From Siphonodentalium dalli (taxonomy: Eukaryota; Mollusca; Scaphopoda; Gadilida; Siphonodentaliidae), in NCBI GenBank assembly GCA_032622095.1, contig CP136061.1, forward strand, positions 265,898,790 to 265,962,789: a stretch of DNA of 64,000 nt, read 5' to 3'. The position numbers were made by a program, and so were the translations under genes. Position 1 is the stretch's first letter. The number at the start of each line of letters is the position of its first letter. Of this stretch, positions 46,696 to 58,023 are shown in pieces. The notes under the pieces are model-generated. The model was given only the letters and a program-made list of their open reading frames with translations, did not search any database and was not told the origin of the DNA.

Positions 46696-48026
46696 TTGCT
46701 CACCGTGTACGTACGCTTTTTTGGGTAGTGTGGTTATCACACGTCAATTGTATGAGATAGTAATCGAGTAGTTTGCTGATCAATACTTTTGAGACCTGCT
46801 TCCTCAGAGAAGTGGCGACAAGGGGGGTTTGGGGTGTGTCTCACCCCTCCCAACTTTGGTCAAAATGTTCAACAGTTGAAATTTTCACACCTGACACATT
46901 AGTTGGAAATTTCACCCAACAATAGGTTAAAAATGTTCTTGTAGTTTGATTTTTAAACAATTTGTTTTGGTGAATTTATTGTTTTTGGACCAATATTTGC
47001 ATATTTTCCTTCTTTTTGTAAAATGTTTGGACTGAAATGGCCATCAGTTGGAAATCTTCCAACCTTTGGGTGTCAGGTTGTAAATATCCAACACTCGGAA
47101 AGCTTGTGTCCTGGACCCTCCCCCGTGGCCAGTCAAACAATTGTCACTGGAACTGTCATCAGTTGGAAATTTGAAATTACCAACTCTATAAAAGCTTGAG
47201 GCTAGTCTAGGTGCTAGGATTTTGCGATTTTCTTGTTCAGATTTCACAATTTTCTCACATGGACGGCCCGGTGTGTCCCGGTCCCTCCCACTCAGGTTCA
47301 AATATCTGAATAGTATCATACCTAGTAGATAGAACCATGGTTTATGAATATGCTATTAGGCCTGAACACTTAGGTCCAAGAGGGGAATGGAATGATGCAA
47401 AACCTTGGTTTGGTCGATTCAAGAGGGGGTGAAAATGGAATTATGCAAAACCTTTTCTTTTGTCTGATTCAAGGGGGTGCAGTTGGAATTCCCCAAGGTG
47501 GACACCCCCCAACAGAGACCCTCTAGTTACGTCCCTGTCAGCTTCCTATTGGTTGCGATCAAAGTTCTTTTGGTACATTATTCCCAATAGCTGTTGGGGT
47601 TTAAATGTCTCAAGGAACTTTGTCAATAATTTCTAGAATTTAGAGAGACACTACGTTTGGCGGATGTTGGCCCTATTTGTGTATAATGCATTAAATGAAT
47701 CTTGGAGATTACCGATCATCCAGGCTGACATAAAAGAGTGCAACATTAAGTTCATACAGATTATCAACTTTCAAACTTTTATTTTTGCTAAATACGGGAT
47801 CTGTGTGTGATTCAAAGCGCTTGTTTTGGAGCAGAATAACGTTTATCACATAATTTTCCCATAAAAGCAGTTTCATAATTATCGATAAGAGACAGGTTTA
47901 ATATCAGCGCGTGCGATGACGTCACATCGTTCTTCAAATGACTTGCGATCGCTGCGGTTTTTATATTCGTTTTCGATGGATATTTCGCATTGCTTCGCGT
48001 TTATTTGATCATGTGATAAAAAGTAT
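46696..48026. other. No gene; short imperfect repeats
   Basis: agttggaaattt and its inverse recur between 46860 and 47180, and a loose 60-bp repeat with atgcaaaacctt lies at 47370-47480. The minus-strand frame at 47044-47319 has no recognised domain. Confidence 0.45.
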
Positions 48027-48163
48027 CTCACACTCGTCCTATTTTATACGTAATTTATCAACCTCGTCCACTAAATTCTATTTGAGCCTCGGTAAACCTC
48101 GGCTCAAATCGAATTTAGTCAACTCGGTTGATAAATTCCGTATAAAATAGAAACTCATGTGAG
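48027..48163. mobile_element. Inverted repeat, about 64-bp arms
   Basis: ctcacactcgtcctatttta + tacgtaatttatcaacctcgtc ... and the mirrored gactaaattc-containing arm ending atgtgag form a snapback with centre ctcggtaaacctcgg. Mismatches are scattered. No ORF is present. Confidence 0.75.
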
Positions 48164-48168
48164 ATCCT

Positions 48169-48620
48169 CTATTTATGAACATGTTTGTTGTGATCCCATA
48201 CTTCAATGGCATATATATAGTAAACACGATGGACAAGAGAGCAATACAGAGTTTTAAGAGCTTCATATGGATGCAATGTCTTAGCCTTATGCAATGCAAA
48301 GTTGAATACGTTATTGGGGAGCAGATGTTGGAAATATGAGTAGTATAATTGAGATTTGCATTCTAAAAATCTTAGGTTATTTCCCCAGAATCTTCGCCTA
48401 CACGATATAGTTGTATATTGTTCATTGATATTTGAAGTTCTGTACATTTCGGTATAAGTCGTGATGGGTCGTATAAATTCAGTATGTTCTCACGAAAACC
48501 GGCAGAACTTGGTTTAGGCAGACACTCTGCTCAGAATCGCCTCATTTTGAGTCGATAATCTGCTGATAATAAGAAAATTTTAGTCACATTATCGACTCAT
48601 AATGAGACGATTCTAAGCAT
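48169..48620 (-). pseudogene. CR1-like LINE ORF2 fragment
   Basis: A 92-codon minus frame ends with NVFNFALHKAKTLHPYEALK and TLYCSLVHRVYYIYAIEVW, the thumb-region pattern of CR1-like LINE reverse transcriptases (..LY.SL..PY..Y...VWG). Upstream in other frames NLYDPSRLIPK and ISMNNIQLYRVGED precede it, so at least one frameshift is present. The segment 48540-48620 is the same palindrome as at 39890. It is a truncated, inactive copy. Confidence 0.65.
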
Positions 48621-48639
48621 ATTATGTGCGGACACAAAT

Positions 48640-48851
48640 GAGCCAACCTACGACTTTCCAGGTGTACGCTCTTTAACATGTGTTTTCACTATGGCCCGCG
48701 CCATAAAACGGAACAATTGCTATGACCCCAATATCTGCTTATTTCAGAATCAAATAATCACAGTATGTACCTACTTCACATTGATTATCCCCCTTTATGT
48801 GCGTATTTGCGCGAGGATATGTTGATGAATTATATCCTGTTTTGTTTGCGT
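48640..48851. repeat. Repeat block shared with 39480-39680
   Basis: ggtgtacgctctt, tgtgttttcacta, aaaacggaa and gaggatatgttg are shared in order with 39510-39665. It is the block adjoining the palindrome in both places, but its orientation relative to the LINE part differs. Confidence 0.5.
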
Positions 48852-49211
48852 TTAACCCTTTACCCAACAGAACGGCCCTGTGCCAATAAATCTCTTATAT
48901 ATGCGAGTCGACCATAGGTCGCCTCGCATATATAAGAGAATGCATCGGCTTAACACATTGAAAATTATAAAATTGTTAAAGAATGTAGGCCAATGCATTC
49001 TCTTATATATGCGAGGCGACCTATGGTCGACTCGCATATATAAGAGAATGCATTGGCACAGGGCATAACTGTAACTATCACAATGTGGTCAAGGAGCCGG
49101 TTCCAATGATATCCATATTTGTATGGTTCTATTGAGACAGACCGAAGATATTTTAGGCTGTTGAAGCTTTATTTGGCCGGTTTTTGGCCGTTTTGTTGAG
49201 TAAAGAGTTAA
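48852..49211 (-). mobile_element. TTAA-flanked double-hairpin MITE, copy 5
   Basis: TTAA + CCCTTTACCCAACAGAACGG at the left; TTTTGTTGAGTAAAGAG + TTAA at the right. P is 48882-48949 (with a small deletion, caataaatct) and P' 48989-49057. The spacer is shorter than in copy 3. The long arm with ggccggtttttggccg is intact. Confidence 0.87.
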
Positions 49212-49371
49212 ATGTGGATTATCTCTTTGTAAACATGTATTATATAGTTACCGGGGTATAACATATTAGATCTGAATCGAAGACTCCTGTCCAGAAATGC
49301 TTCTATCGATTAATATTAATTTACATCGAATATTCCCATATAAAAATGTACCTGGGTAAATCTTGGTGTTT

Positions 49372-49625
49372 ACCTAGGTATACCCCGGTACATATAGGTT
49401 TTACCCTGGTTCCACCCAGGTCACACCCAGGTTACACCCAGGTAAATCAGGGATTTATATAGATTTACCCAGGTGTTTTCTATATATGTTAGGTATAAAC
49501 CCCAGTTTACCCGGGTTTTTACGGATTTACACCCAGGTATTTACACCAGGTATTTACACCCAGGTATTTACACCAGGGTTTCGCCCAGGTATTTACTACA
49601 GTGTTCACCCGGATATATACACCTG
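49372..49625. repeat. ACCCAGGT-rich minisatellite
   Basis: Short units of about 16 bp built on acacccaggtattt occur from 49418 to 49605, preceded by single ccggtacatat/ccctggttcc variants. The motif acccaggt is also the core of the array at 63188-63850. Confidence 0.75.
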
Positions 49626-49647
49626 TGGTATTTTGTTAAACTGTATA

Positions 49648-51438
49648 ATCTGCATTGAAGTCACCTTATTAACCCTTTCTATATTACAGCACCATTGGCG
49701 TGTAGTTACCTTATTAACCATTCTATATTAAATCATTAATTGACAGGTAGTTACCTTATTAACCCTTTCTATACTAAGTAACATTGGTGAGTAGTTACAT
49801 TATTAACCCTTTCTTTATTAAAGCACCATTGATGTGAAGTTACCTTATTAACCCTTTCTTTATTAAAGCATCATTGACGCGTAGTTACCTTATTAACCCT
49901 TTCTATATTAAAATATCATTGATGTGTAGTTACAATGTTAACCCTTTCTATAGTATAGCATCATTGGCGGGTAGTTGGCTCCTTAACTCTGTATATACCA
50001 AAGTATCATTGTCGTATATAGTTACCTTATTAACCCTTTCTATACTAAGTACCGTTGGCGTGTAGTTGCCTTATTAACCCTTTCTATATTAAAGCATTAA
50101 TTGACAGGTAGTTACCTTATTAACCCTTTCTATACTAAGTATCATTGGTGAGTAGTTGCATTATTAACCCTTTCTATATTAAAGCGCCATTGGCGGGTAG
50201 TTACCTTATTAACCATTTATGTATTAAAGCATCATTGACGTGTAGTTACCTTATTATAACCCTCTCTATATTAAAGCATCATTATTGCTGGGTAGTTATC
50301 TTATTAACCCGTTCTATACTAAGTATCATTGGTGAGTAGTTACAGTATTAACCCTTTCTATATTAAAGCATCATTGACGTGAAGTTACCTTATTAACCAT
50401 TTCTGTATTAAAGCAGCATTGACATGTAGTTGTTAACCCTTTCTATATTAAAGCATCGTTGACGGGTAGTTGCCTAATTAACCCTCTATATACTAAAGTA
50501 TCATTGTCGTGTAGTTACCTTACCAACCCTTTCTATACTAAGTATCATTGGCGTGTAGTTACCTTATTAACCTTTTCTATATTAAAGCATTAATTGACAG
50601 GTAGTTACATTAAACAACCCTTTCTATACTAAGTATCATTGGTGAGTAGTTACGTTATAAACCATTTCTATATTAAAGCGCCATTGACGGGTAATTACCT
50701 TATTAACAATTTTTGTATCAAAGCATCATTGACGTGCAGTTACCATATTATAACACTTTCTATATTAAAGCATCATTGACTGATAGTTACCATATTAACC
50801 CTTTCTATATTAAAGCACCATTGGCGTGTAATTACCTTATTAACCCTTTCTACGTTGAAGCAATAATTGACAGGCAGTTACCTTATTAACCCTATTTATA
50901 ATGAGTATCATTGGTGATTAGTTACATTATTAACCCTTTCTACAATAAAGCATCATTGACATGTAGTTATCATAGTAGCCAGTTATATATTAAAGCATCA
51001 TGGACGGTAGTTACCATATTAACCCTTTCTATATTAAAGCACCATTGGCGTGTAATTACCATATTAACCCTTTATATATTAAAACATCATTGACGTGTAG
51101 TTACCCTATTAGCCCTTTCTATATTTAAGCATCATTGACGTGTAGAACTTTATCTTATTAACCCTTTCTTTATTAAAGCATCATTGACATGTAGTTACCT
51201 TAGTAACCATTTCTACACTAAAGCATTATTGACGGGTAGTTACCTTATTAACCCTTTCTATATTAAAGCATCATTGACAAGAAGTTAAATTATTAACCTT
51301 CTATAATAAGTATCATTGCCGTGTAGTTAGTTACCTTATAAAACCTTTCTATATTAAGACGTCGATCATTGACGGGTAGTTGTTACCTTATTAATCATTT
51401 ATGTATTCAAGCATCATTGACGAGTAGTTACCTTATTA
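49648..51438. repeat. Minisatellite, 45-bp unit, about 40 copies
   Basis: The unit is gtagttaccttattaaccct + ttctatattaaagcatcatt + gacgt. Variants include actaagtatcattggtgag, ttaattgacag and ccattggcg, which recur in the same order roughly every four to five units, hinting at a higher-order period. Open frames in it are by-products of the 45-bp length. Confidence 0.93.
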
Positions 51439-52159
51439 CGTGAAGTTTATTATGACAGTATGACAATACACTACCCCGGACAAATGAAGCAATATCATAC
51501 TTTATCTAACAGCCTAGCTATAATTAGTGAACATTAAACTGACAAACAGACAATTGTCAGGGCCATTATTTAATATTAAAGGGATACAAAATAAAGAGAT
51601 TTCTAATTATCAGTAAGAATTATTCTCTAAGTGATACTTATTATTTCAAATAAATGATTGCATATACTATAGTAGACCATATACCAACAGGAAAATATTA
51701 GTGAATACAATTATTGTGTTTCAAAATTCGTTTCGTTTCGTTTCTGCAGCCAAATTACAATCTTAACTTTTAGTTATCGTTCTTCAAAATGAAGCGCGGA
51801 TAATTCTTTGTGGTATTTTGAGTTAATTTTGTCGCGAATCAACGCGGATTGACAGAAGGAAATGGTGTATTGGCTACAAACGGATAAACTGTGGACTTAT
51901 ATATAAGATTCGCCGATTTCTCCCCATGGATGTGCGAAAATATCGAAAAAGACTGAATTTCATGTGACAAAAAATATTTCAATTCCCGGAACAGTAAGAA
52001 TTAAGCTGCGATAACGAAACGGATCAACTATAGTATTGAACAGTACCTCAGCTACCTGGCCATAACCAGAATATTTTCTCAAAATTGAATTTGTGGTACC
52101 GGTACAATCATGATGTAGTGCCAGTGGCCTGCTCATAATGCACCTGTCCAGAAGAAGAA
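51439..52159. other. No gene recognised
   Basis: AT-rich unique sequence upstream of the LINE fragment; only cgtttcgtttcgtttc at 51730 stands out. Confidence 0.45.
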
Positions 52160-52162
52160 GAA

Positions 52163-52678
52163 TTGAGAAGTTTGAAGATCATGGACTACGCAGACACCAT
52201 CTGGGACCCCTACCAACAAAATCACATCGACAAGCTGGAAAGAATCCAGCGTAGAGCAGCCCGTTTCATTAAAAGAGACTATAAGAGCAAAGAAGATGGA
52301 TATATGACCAAGATCCTCTACGAGCTAGATTTACCAACATTGCAGAAACGGCGGAAAATAAATCGGCTGGGATTCATGAGTAAGGTGGTGGGTGGATTGG
52401 TCCCGGCTATACCACCTAATCAATACTTTACACCCGAAACAAGGCGTCTTAGATCGCAGAGCAAAGTTCTGACAGGCTACGTCACCAGCCAAATTCCTCG
52501 GCACCTAATTTAAAGGAACAACAGTCAGTGCTACGAGGCTATACCATACGTGTCAGCTCAGTTCGCTAATTCCACATTTGTTCGAACTATATGCGACTGG
52601 AATCAGCTGGAGGAATCCTTAATCCTACAACAACAGCCTGTGGATTCCTTCAAGAGTGCGCTGAAGGAAAAGATCTGA
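52163..52678 (+). pseudogene. LINE ORF2 3' fragment (C-terminal region)
   Basis: The frame encodes DYADTIWDPYQQNHIDKLER and IQRRAARFIKRDY, then LPTLQKRRKINRL, and after one in-frame TAA (52511-52513) NSTFVRTICDWNQL and VDSFKSALKEKI before TGA at 52676. These are the standard C-terminal landmarks of many metazoan APE-type LINEs: YA..VWDP..., LE..QRRAARF, L..RR...RL, ..FF.RTI.DWN.L and ..F...L. The upstream 5' part is absent, as in 5'-truncated insertions. It differs from the LINE at 14-24 kb. A cagattcagattga run at 52733-52746 may be part of its 3' tail. Confidence 0.82.
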
Positions 52679-53443
52679 GACTCTCTCGCCCGCTGCGAAA
52701 TTACCATAATTGGGATCTGCAGCGTAACCATTCAGATTCAGATTGATCCACGATAGTAAGGGGTCAGTACATGTAGTAAGTACTGATAGTGATAAGCCTG
52801 CTGTACAATAATACTACTTTTGCTGTTTTACTGGTCTTAACTGAGTACTGTGTCAATGTGACATTGTTAATTCAGTTCCACTCTAATGTACATTAACTGA
52901 CAATGATGCATCTGACGCTATTAAAGGCACCGGTAATCCCTAAATACCAGGAGGACGCGGCGTAGAAACTTGGTACAACAGTTGTTACACGACAAAGAAA
53001 ATTATCAACAAGCTTAGTGAGCGTCATCATCAAAATTGCAAATTAAAACACGGCAATGGTAAATTGGTAATCCCTACATACCAGGAGGACAAGGCATTGA
53101 AACTTGGGACAACAGTTGTTACACGGCAAAGAAATTTAAAACACACTGTGCACAGATGAATGTTTATACATGTACTGTGCAGTCGAGATCACCTGGACTA
53201 CAAATATTTAAGGATTATACTATTTGATGAGTAGATGCGTGACTGATAAAAGAATTAGAGACTCCATATTTACTCGGAAGATAACAGAATACGATGCCAT
53301 ACAGTTGTTCCATAACACCTCAACCTTTGGTGGATATTAACAGTAAAACTAATGAAAATGATGAAAGCCAGACTCAACATCAAGACAACATGTGCATGCA
53401 TAAGTGACGGTTCAATGATTTTGACTCCATCAGATGATATTTA
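52679..53443. other. LINE 3' flank and two-copy 133-bp repeat
   Basis: ggtaatccctanataccagg ... ttgttacacg occurs at 52932-53011 and 53065-53143, 133 bp apart. No gene was recognised. Confidence 0.6.
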
Positions 53444-53824
53444 AGCGACACCAATTTTTAAGTCTGGTTTACGATGTGGGGAGAAAAAAAGTAGATGCAG
53501 GAGGGAAAAAAATAAAAATAAAAAAGATTGTCCCCCCCAATTTATATCAAGTAAATCGTGGAATTTTACATAAATTTTACAAAAATTGTGAAAAAATGTT
53601 TTTGAATGAAATTCTGTTCAAACCAAACAAGACATATCTTGTCATGAAATACATGAAAATATGGATCTGTAAATGATCATAAGCAGAACCGGATGCGACA
53701 GCACATGAAAATCAGTACGCGTGTAAAATATTTTGGGACAAAAAAAGTAATAAAAAAAATTTCATGAAATGGAAACAAAGTTGTAGGAGGTGTTCGTAAA
53801 CCAGACTTAAAAATTGGTGTCGCC
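53444..53824 (+). mobile_element. Harbinger-like MITE with TWA target duplication, copy 1
   Basis: Ends AGCGACACCAATTTTTAAGT and acttaaaaattggtgtcgcc, flanked by TTA on both sides (53441-53443, 53825-53827). The same element, inverted, is at 61195-61586 with TAA flanks. A 3-bp TTA/TAA duplication is characteristic of PIF/Harbinger. The interior is A-rich with ccccccaatttatatcaagt and a palindromic catgaaatacatg; the 80-codon plus frame is A-rich read-through, not a gene. Confidence 0.83.
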
Positions 53825-53827
53825 TTA

Positions 53828-54473
53828 GGCTCATGTTAACACAGGATCACATATTCTCAAAATAATTGTCTCCCTCAAGTTGGCCTCAACCATACTAGTA
53901 TTTATATTTGATAGAACCTCAGTGGGTGTGTATCTGTATATATACATGTAAAGAGGTTATCACTGCATATATTAGGGGTATACATGTACTAGTAGCTACT
54001 GTTTCCAAAAACCAGGCATGCTCGGTGGGTGTACTGGCTACCCCCAGACAATGGGATGTAATCGTCACAATACATGTACGGTATAATGGCGGTATTATTG
54101 GTAAAATTCTTATAAAAAGTTAGTGACATCAATTTTGTACCAAATTTATAGCCAAATTTATGAAAATGTGGTATTAGATATAATAAAAAACATACGTAAG
54201 CATGAAGTAAGTTTGATTTTTTATCAATCTTAATGTATATTTCCACTGTGTTGATCAAGTAATACTTTCCCCATGGCACGGGTTGGCATTTTATGTCACT
54301 TTGGTCGAGGTAGTTCAATATTTCTGCAGCTGGATAAAAAATATCAAAATAAAATAAAATAAAAAAAATTCCCTACCTACCTACCCTAAAAATTTTTACC
54401 GGAAACATACAATCTTTTTTCTTTGGCCTTTAGCATGGTAATTCGTGAAAATAAATGTCAATGCAACTTACTC
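53828..54473. other. No gene recognised
   Basis: Frames of 71 and 109 codons on opposite strands have no domain. AT-rich unique sequence. Confidence 0.45.
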
Positions 54474-54547
54474 TCAGGCTCCAAATAAAAGTGCAGGCCC
54501 AAATAATAGTGCGGGGGGGTGGAAATTCCATTGAAAGTTAATAAAAG

Positions 54548-54895
54548 TACCGCTATTCTCAAAGTAATTGACCAGAAAAACAGGGTGATACCCCGGTCAT
54601 GACCGCGGTGATACCGGTAATAAACGGTAGCGGTATCAAGACGATCATGGCGGTGGAGTTACGGTATTGGGCGATAATGATACCACAGTCTTTTAGCGGG
54701 CACCGCATTAATTTTGTTGAATACTGCGGTGATTTTCATGGAACTCTTTGAGGGGAGGTATTTACTCACACATACTTGTTCGCGTTAACAAGCGGTATCA
54801 GTACCGCGGTATTGGAGGATACCGCGGTATAGTACCGCCATATTAACGGGGTGACACCACGTTATTGGTGGTCAATTACTTTAAGTATAGCGGTA
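54548..54895 (+). mobile_element. TA-flanked CCGCTAT MITE, copy 1
   Basis: Ends taccgctattctcaaagtaa and attactttaagtatagcggta are inverted, the match continuing through ttgacca and ggggtga. TA flanks both sides, as in Tc1/mariner-type insertion. The interior is dense in accgcggt and ggtatcag palindromic words. The nearly identical copy at 57676 is in the same orientation. Confidence 0.82.
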
Positions 54896-55200
54896 CAGAC
54901 CTAAATAATAGTGCAGGGGGAACTCTGAGCAAAACATCAACTGTGGTTAACCAAATAATTTTTATAGCAGGTTCAGGTATACGAGTCAACATGTAGTACA
55001 GGTACATGTATGTATCATGTGGTGTTTTTTTGGTTTGCCACATACTTGAATATGTACTACTCTTGAGTGCCTAATGTACGATTATTAAAATCGAGGTAAA
55101 ATTCCCACCTGTACGATCGTTATTTGGTCCTGTACGTTTATTAAATTAACCAAAAGAAATAATTCACCAATCTTAAATTGTGTTATTCATATAAGAAATG

Positions 55201-55328
55201 AACGGCGGTTTCAATGCGGTCATGGGGTTTTGACCGCGAGAAAAAATCAGCAAACTTCGGGGTTCATGCAGAGTTTGCTGATTTTTTTAATGCGGTCAAA
55301 ACCCATGACCACGTTGAATCCGCCGTTT
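55201..55328. mobile_element. Snapback palindrome, about 56-bp arms
   Basis: aacggcggtttcaatgcggt + catggggttttgaccgcgag ... atcagcaaact is mirrored by agtttgctgat ... gcggtcaaaacccatgacca + cgttgaatccgccgttt. The loop is about 15 bp. Mismatches are few. Confidence 0.82.
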
Positions 55329-55757
55329 ATTATTTATATTTATATACTTAAATTCATTATGAACTAGGATTGTATGTCTTTCCCATTATTTATTCATCTA
55401 TTTAAACAAACGCATGGAGTTCAGTTCAGACAGTTCGAATCCTTGTTTTTTGGAAAACCAAACATTTTGAGAATCCGTTCATGGAGAACGGAAGAAACGC
55501 AATTTCACAGTGAAGTATAAACATATGACAAAATGTCTTGTTTAGCTAGTAACTAATGTAGACGTGTTGATCATTTTTACATCTGAATCATATAGAAATC
55601 TTGAATTTGTGCTGATTTAAATTTTCATAGCTTCAAAATATTAATAAACGTGCAGACCCAAATAAGCACTGTGCAGGGGGGGGGGATTTCCCAAGAAAAA
55701 TAATAAACGTGGATGCAGCTGGTGCATGCATATTTATTTGGAGCCCACGAGTAAAGA

Positions 55758-56856
55758 GGTGGAGGTGAATGTTACATGTAAGTTGTTATTAACGAAATGG
55801 AACGATGCCTTTAATAGGTTCCACCAGCAATAAGTCGCGACTTCTTTATATTGGCCTGACAGATTGGTTTTTGTTGGCGTCATGCCTGTCGACCATTATG
55901 ATGGCCACATATATTGTCATATAACAGCGATTTACGATCTGTCTTGTTGGCTCATAATATAAATTAAGAAAGTGGCCTTGTGTTCGTTCCTTGCGTAAAA
56001 AAATATTTTTTAGTACAAACGTCCTCATTGATTGTGTCCCTCGACTCCTTGTGTAATTGGTCAAGTAACTTACATGTATGTACATGTACAGACCACTCAC
56101 AAATTTCTTAGAAAAGCGACCACATGTTCGTATCTACTTTGCGATTTTGGAGCAACGCATTTGTAAATGCGTTCATATTTTAACACATTTACCTTGATTT
56201 ATTCACAAACAAATGTCTTGATGCAGGCCTTAAAATCCATCAGATTTTTGGCAATAATCAAAATGTTAGTGTTTCACTTTCTACAGGGAATCAAGACTTT
56301 TTACTAGAATCAAAATGAGAATCATGATTCTCAGATTCTGATTATAAAACAATTAATGTCAACAGTGTTTATTTATGTTTATTCCATTTTGAATGGAAAA
56401 CTACATCATGAATGTCCGATTCCGAACATATACATGTACACCAGGAGTGGGAAAATAACACAGAATTATTCAGATGTGAATTTAAATTAAACAAAATTAT
56501 AACTAAAATTGCAAAATACACTATCGTATCGTTATTTGGGTGTTCATACTAGTATACTTTTTCGGCGCAATGATCGGTAATTTCATTGCGACTGTGATTA
56601 TTCCCAATGCAGTGCATTTAATTTAAATGCTGTCATTAAGGCATTTACAAAGTGGCGTGACACAATGCACCCTCAATGCATTTTAAATGCAACAACCGCA
56701 TTTCATTGATCCACGTTGTAAAGGACATTTATTTTTAGAATACATGTATGTACGTGTATATAACCACAAGAATAAAGAACAAATCAACTGTTTTTATTAC
56801 TTTGTAAACCTCTGATGTTTCCCATACAGTATACATTTGTATATTATAAACCATGT
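55758..56856. other. No gene recognised
   Basis: Unique AT-rich sequence with scattered acatgtacatgta words. The 84-codon minus frame (55846-56100) has no domain. Confidence 0.45.
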
Positions 56857-57077
56857 TACAGTAATTCTAGAGCTAATTAATCGACTCCTTAACTACAGCA
56901 GAATTATGGGTAACTTTTCAGGATTTAGTCCGAAATATGGCTTGTTGCCATTCATCGGAAAGCTCTCACCGAGAGCTTTCCGATGAATGGCATCAACCCA
57001 TATTTCCGACTAAATCCTGAAAAGTTACCCATAATTCTGCTGTAGTTAAGGAGTCGATTAATTAGAGCATTACTGTA
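56857..57077. mobile_element. 221-bp near-perfect palindrome, TA-flanked (copy 1)
   Basis: TACAGTAAT.CT...AATTAATCGACTCC opens the left arm; the right arm is its mirror, ending in attactgta. The arms are about 105 bp and meet at gagagctctc-like sequence (aagctctcaccgagagcttt) with practically no loop. Landmarks are ctacagcagaattatgggta and gaatggca. A diverged copy is at 58916-59084 and a decayed piece at 59837-60180. Short TIR elements flanked by TA are typical of Tc1/mariner-type MITEs. Confidence 0.88.
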
Positions 57078-57675
57078 TATCCTCTGTAACTGTTTATTCA
57101 ACATCACGTGCTGCAATCCATAAATGCGGTTCAGATTTCGATGTCCGGTTCAACATTATTATCATATGGTTTGATAGCAGAAATACTCAGTTTGGAATGT
57201 TATACCATACAAGTTTTACGAGTTGCTCTTGCTCAAGAATGGATAAATTTATAAACCTGATTTTTGGCGCATTAGTTAGAATTATATTTTTGCACAAGAA
57301 CACACCACAAATATCGAACTGGACATCAAAAGCAGAACCGGATTGTATCGATTGCATAAACATAAGAAGTTGGTCACTGACCGACAATTGCTATTCTCTG
57401 GTGTGGTTTATAGGACTACCGTACGCAATGCCGACTTAAAAATAAAAATTCACATAAACATCGCATGAAGCGGTCTATCCACAAACTCAGGTATTCGGTA
57501 ATTCCAAATGTATGAACTATCACCATGCTATCCCGGTATATCATTGTCAGGACTGTTTGTACAAAAGGTTGTTATTCTACTATGCATAATTTTGCTATAT
57601 CATTGTACTCGGACTGTATTGCAATGTGATATATCAGTACATGTACCGGTATACTGGGTGCACATTATATACATG
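57078..57675. other. No gene recognised
   Basis: Overlapping frames of 66-80 codons on both strands between 57187 and 57439 have no domain or splice sites that I can support. Confidence 0.4.
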
Positions 57676-58023
57676 TACCGCTATTCTCAAAGTAATTGAC
57701 CAGAAAAACGGGGTGATACCCCGGTCATGACCGCGGTGATACCGGTAATAAACGGTAGCGGTATCGAGACGGTCATGGCGGTGGAGTTATGGTATTGGGC
57801 GATAATGATACCACGGTCTTTTAGCGGGCACCGCATTAATTTTGTTGAATACCGCAGTGATTTTCATGGAACTCTTTGAGGGGAGGTATTTACTCACACA
57901 TACTTGTTCGCGTTAACAAGCGGTATCAGTACCGCGGTATTGGAGGATACCGCGGTATAGTACCGCCATATTAACGGGGTGACACCACGTTATTGGTGGT
58001 CAATTACTTTAAGTATAGCGGTA
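57676..58023 (+). mobile_element. TA-flanked CCGCTAT MITE, copy 2
   Basis: Nearly identical over 348 bp to 54548-54895, with about ten substitutions seen and no indel noticed. Ends are taccgctattctcaaagtaa and taagtatagcggta, flanked by TA. It lies in unrelated sequence, so the pair arose by transposition rather than by segmental duplication. Confidence 0.83.

Larger units (their letters stand above)
54474..55757. mobile_element. Composite inverted-repeat element with nested insertions
   Basis: The left end ttactctcaggctccaaata + aaagtgcaggcccaaataat is mirrored at 55640-55757 (cagacccaaataagcac ... tttatttggagcccacgagt). A partial third copy of the sub-end (cagacctaaataatagtgca) follows the TA-flanked element at 54548-54895. 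A 128-bp palindrome (55201-55328) lies inside. No coding sequence is recognised. Confidence 0.55.

Noticed and set aside
47044-47319. 91-codon minus frame
   Set aside because: Overlaps imperfect short repeats; no domain or splice support.
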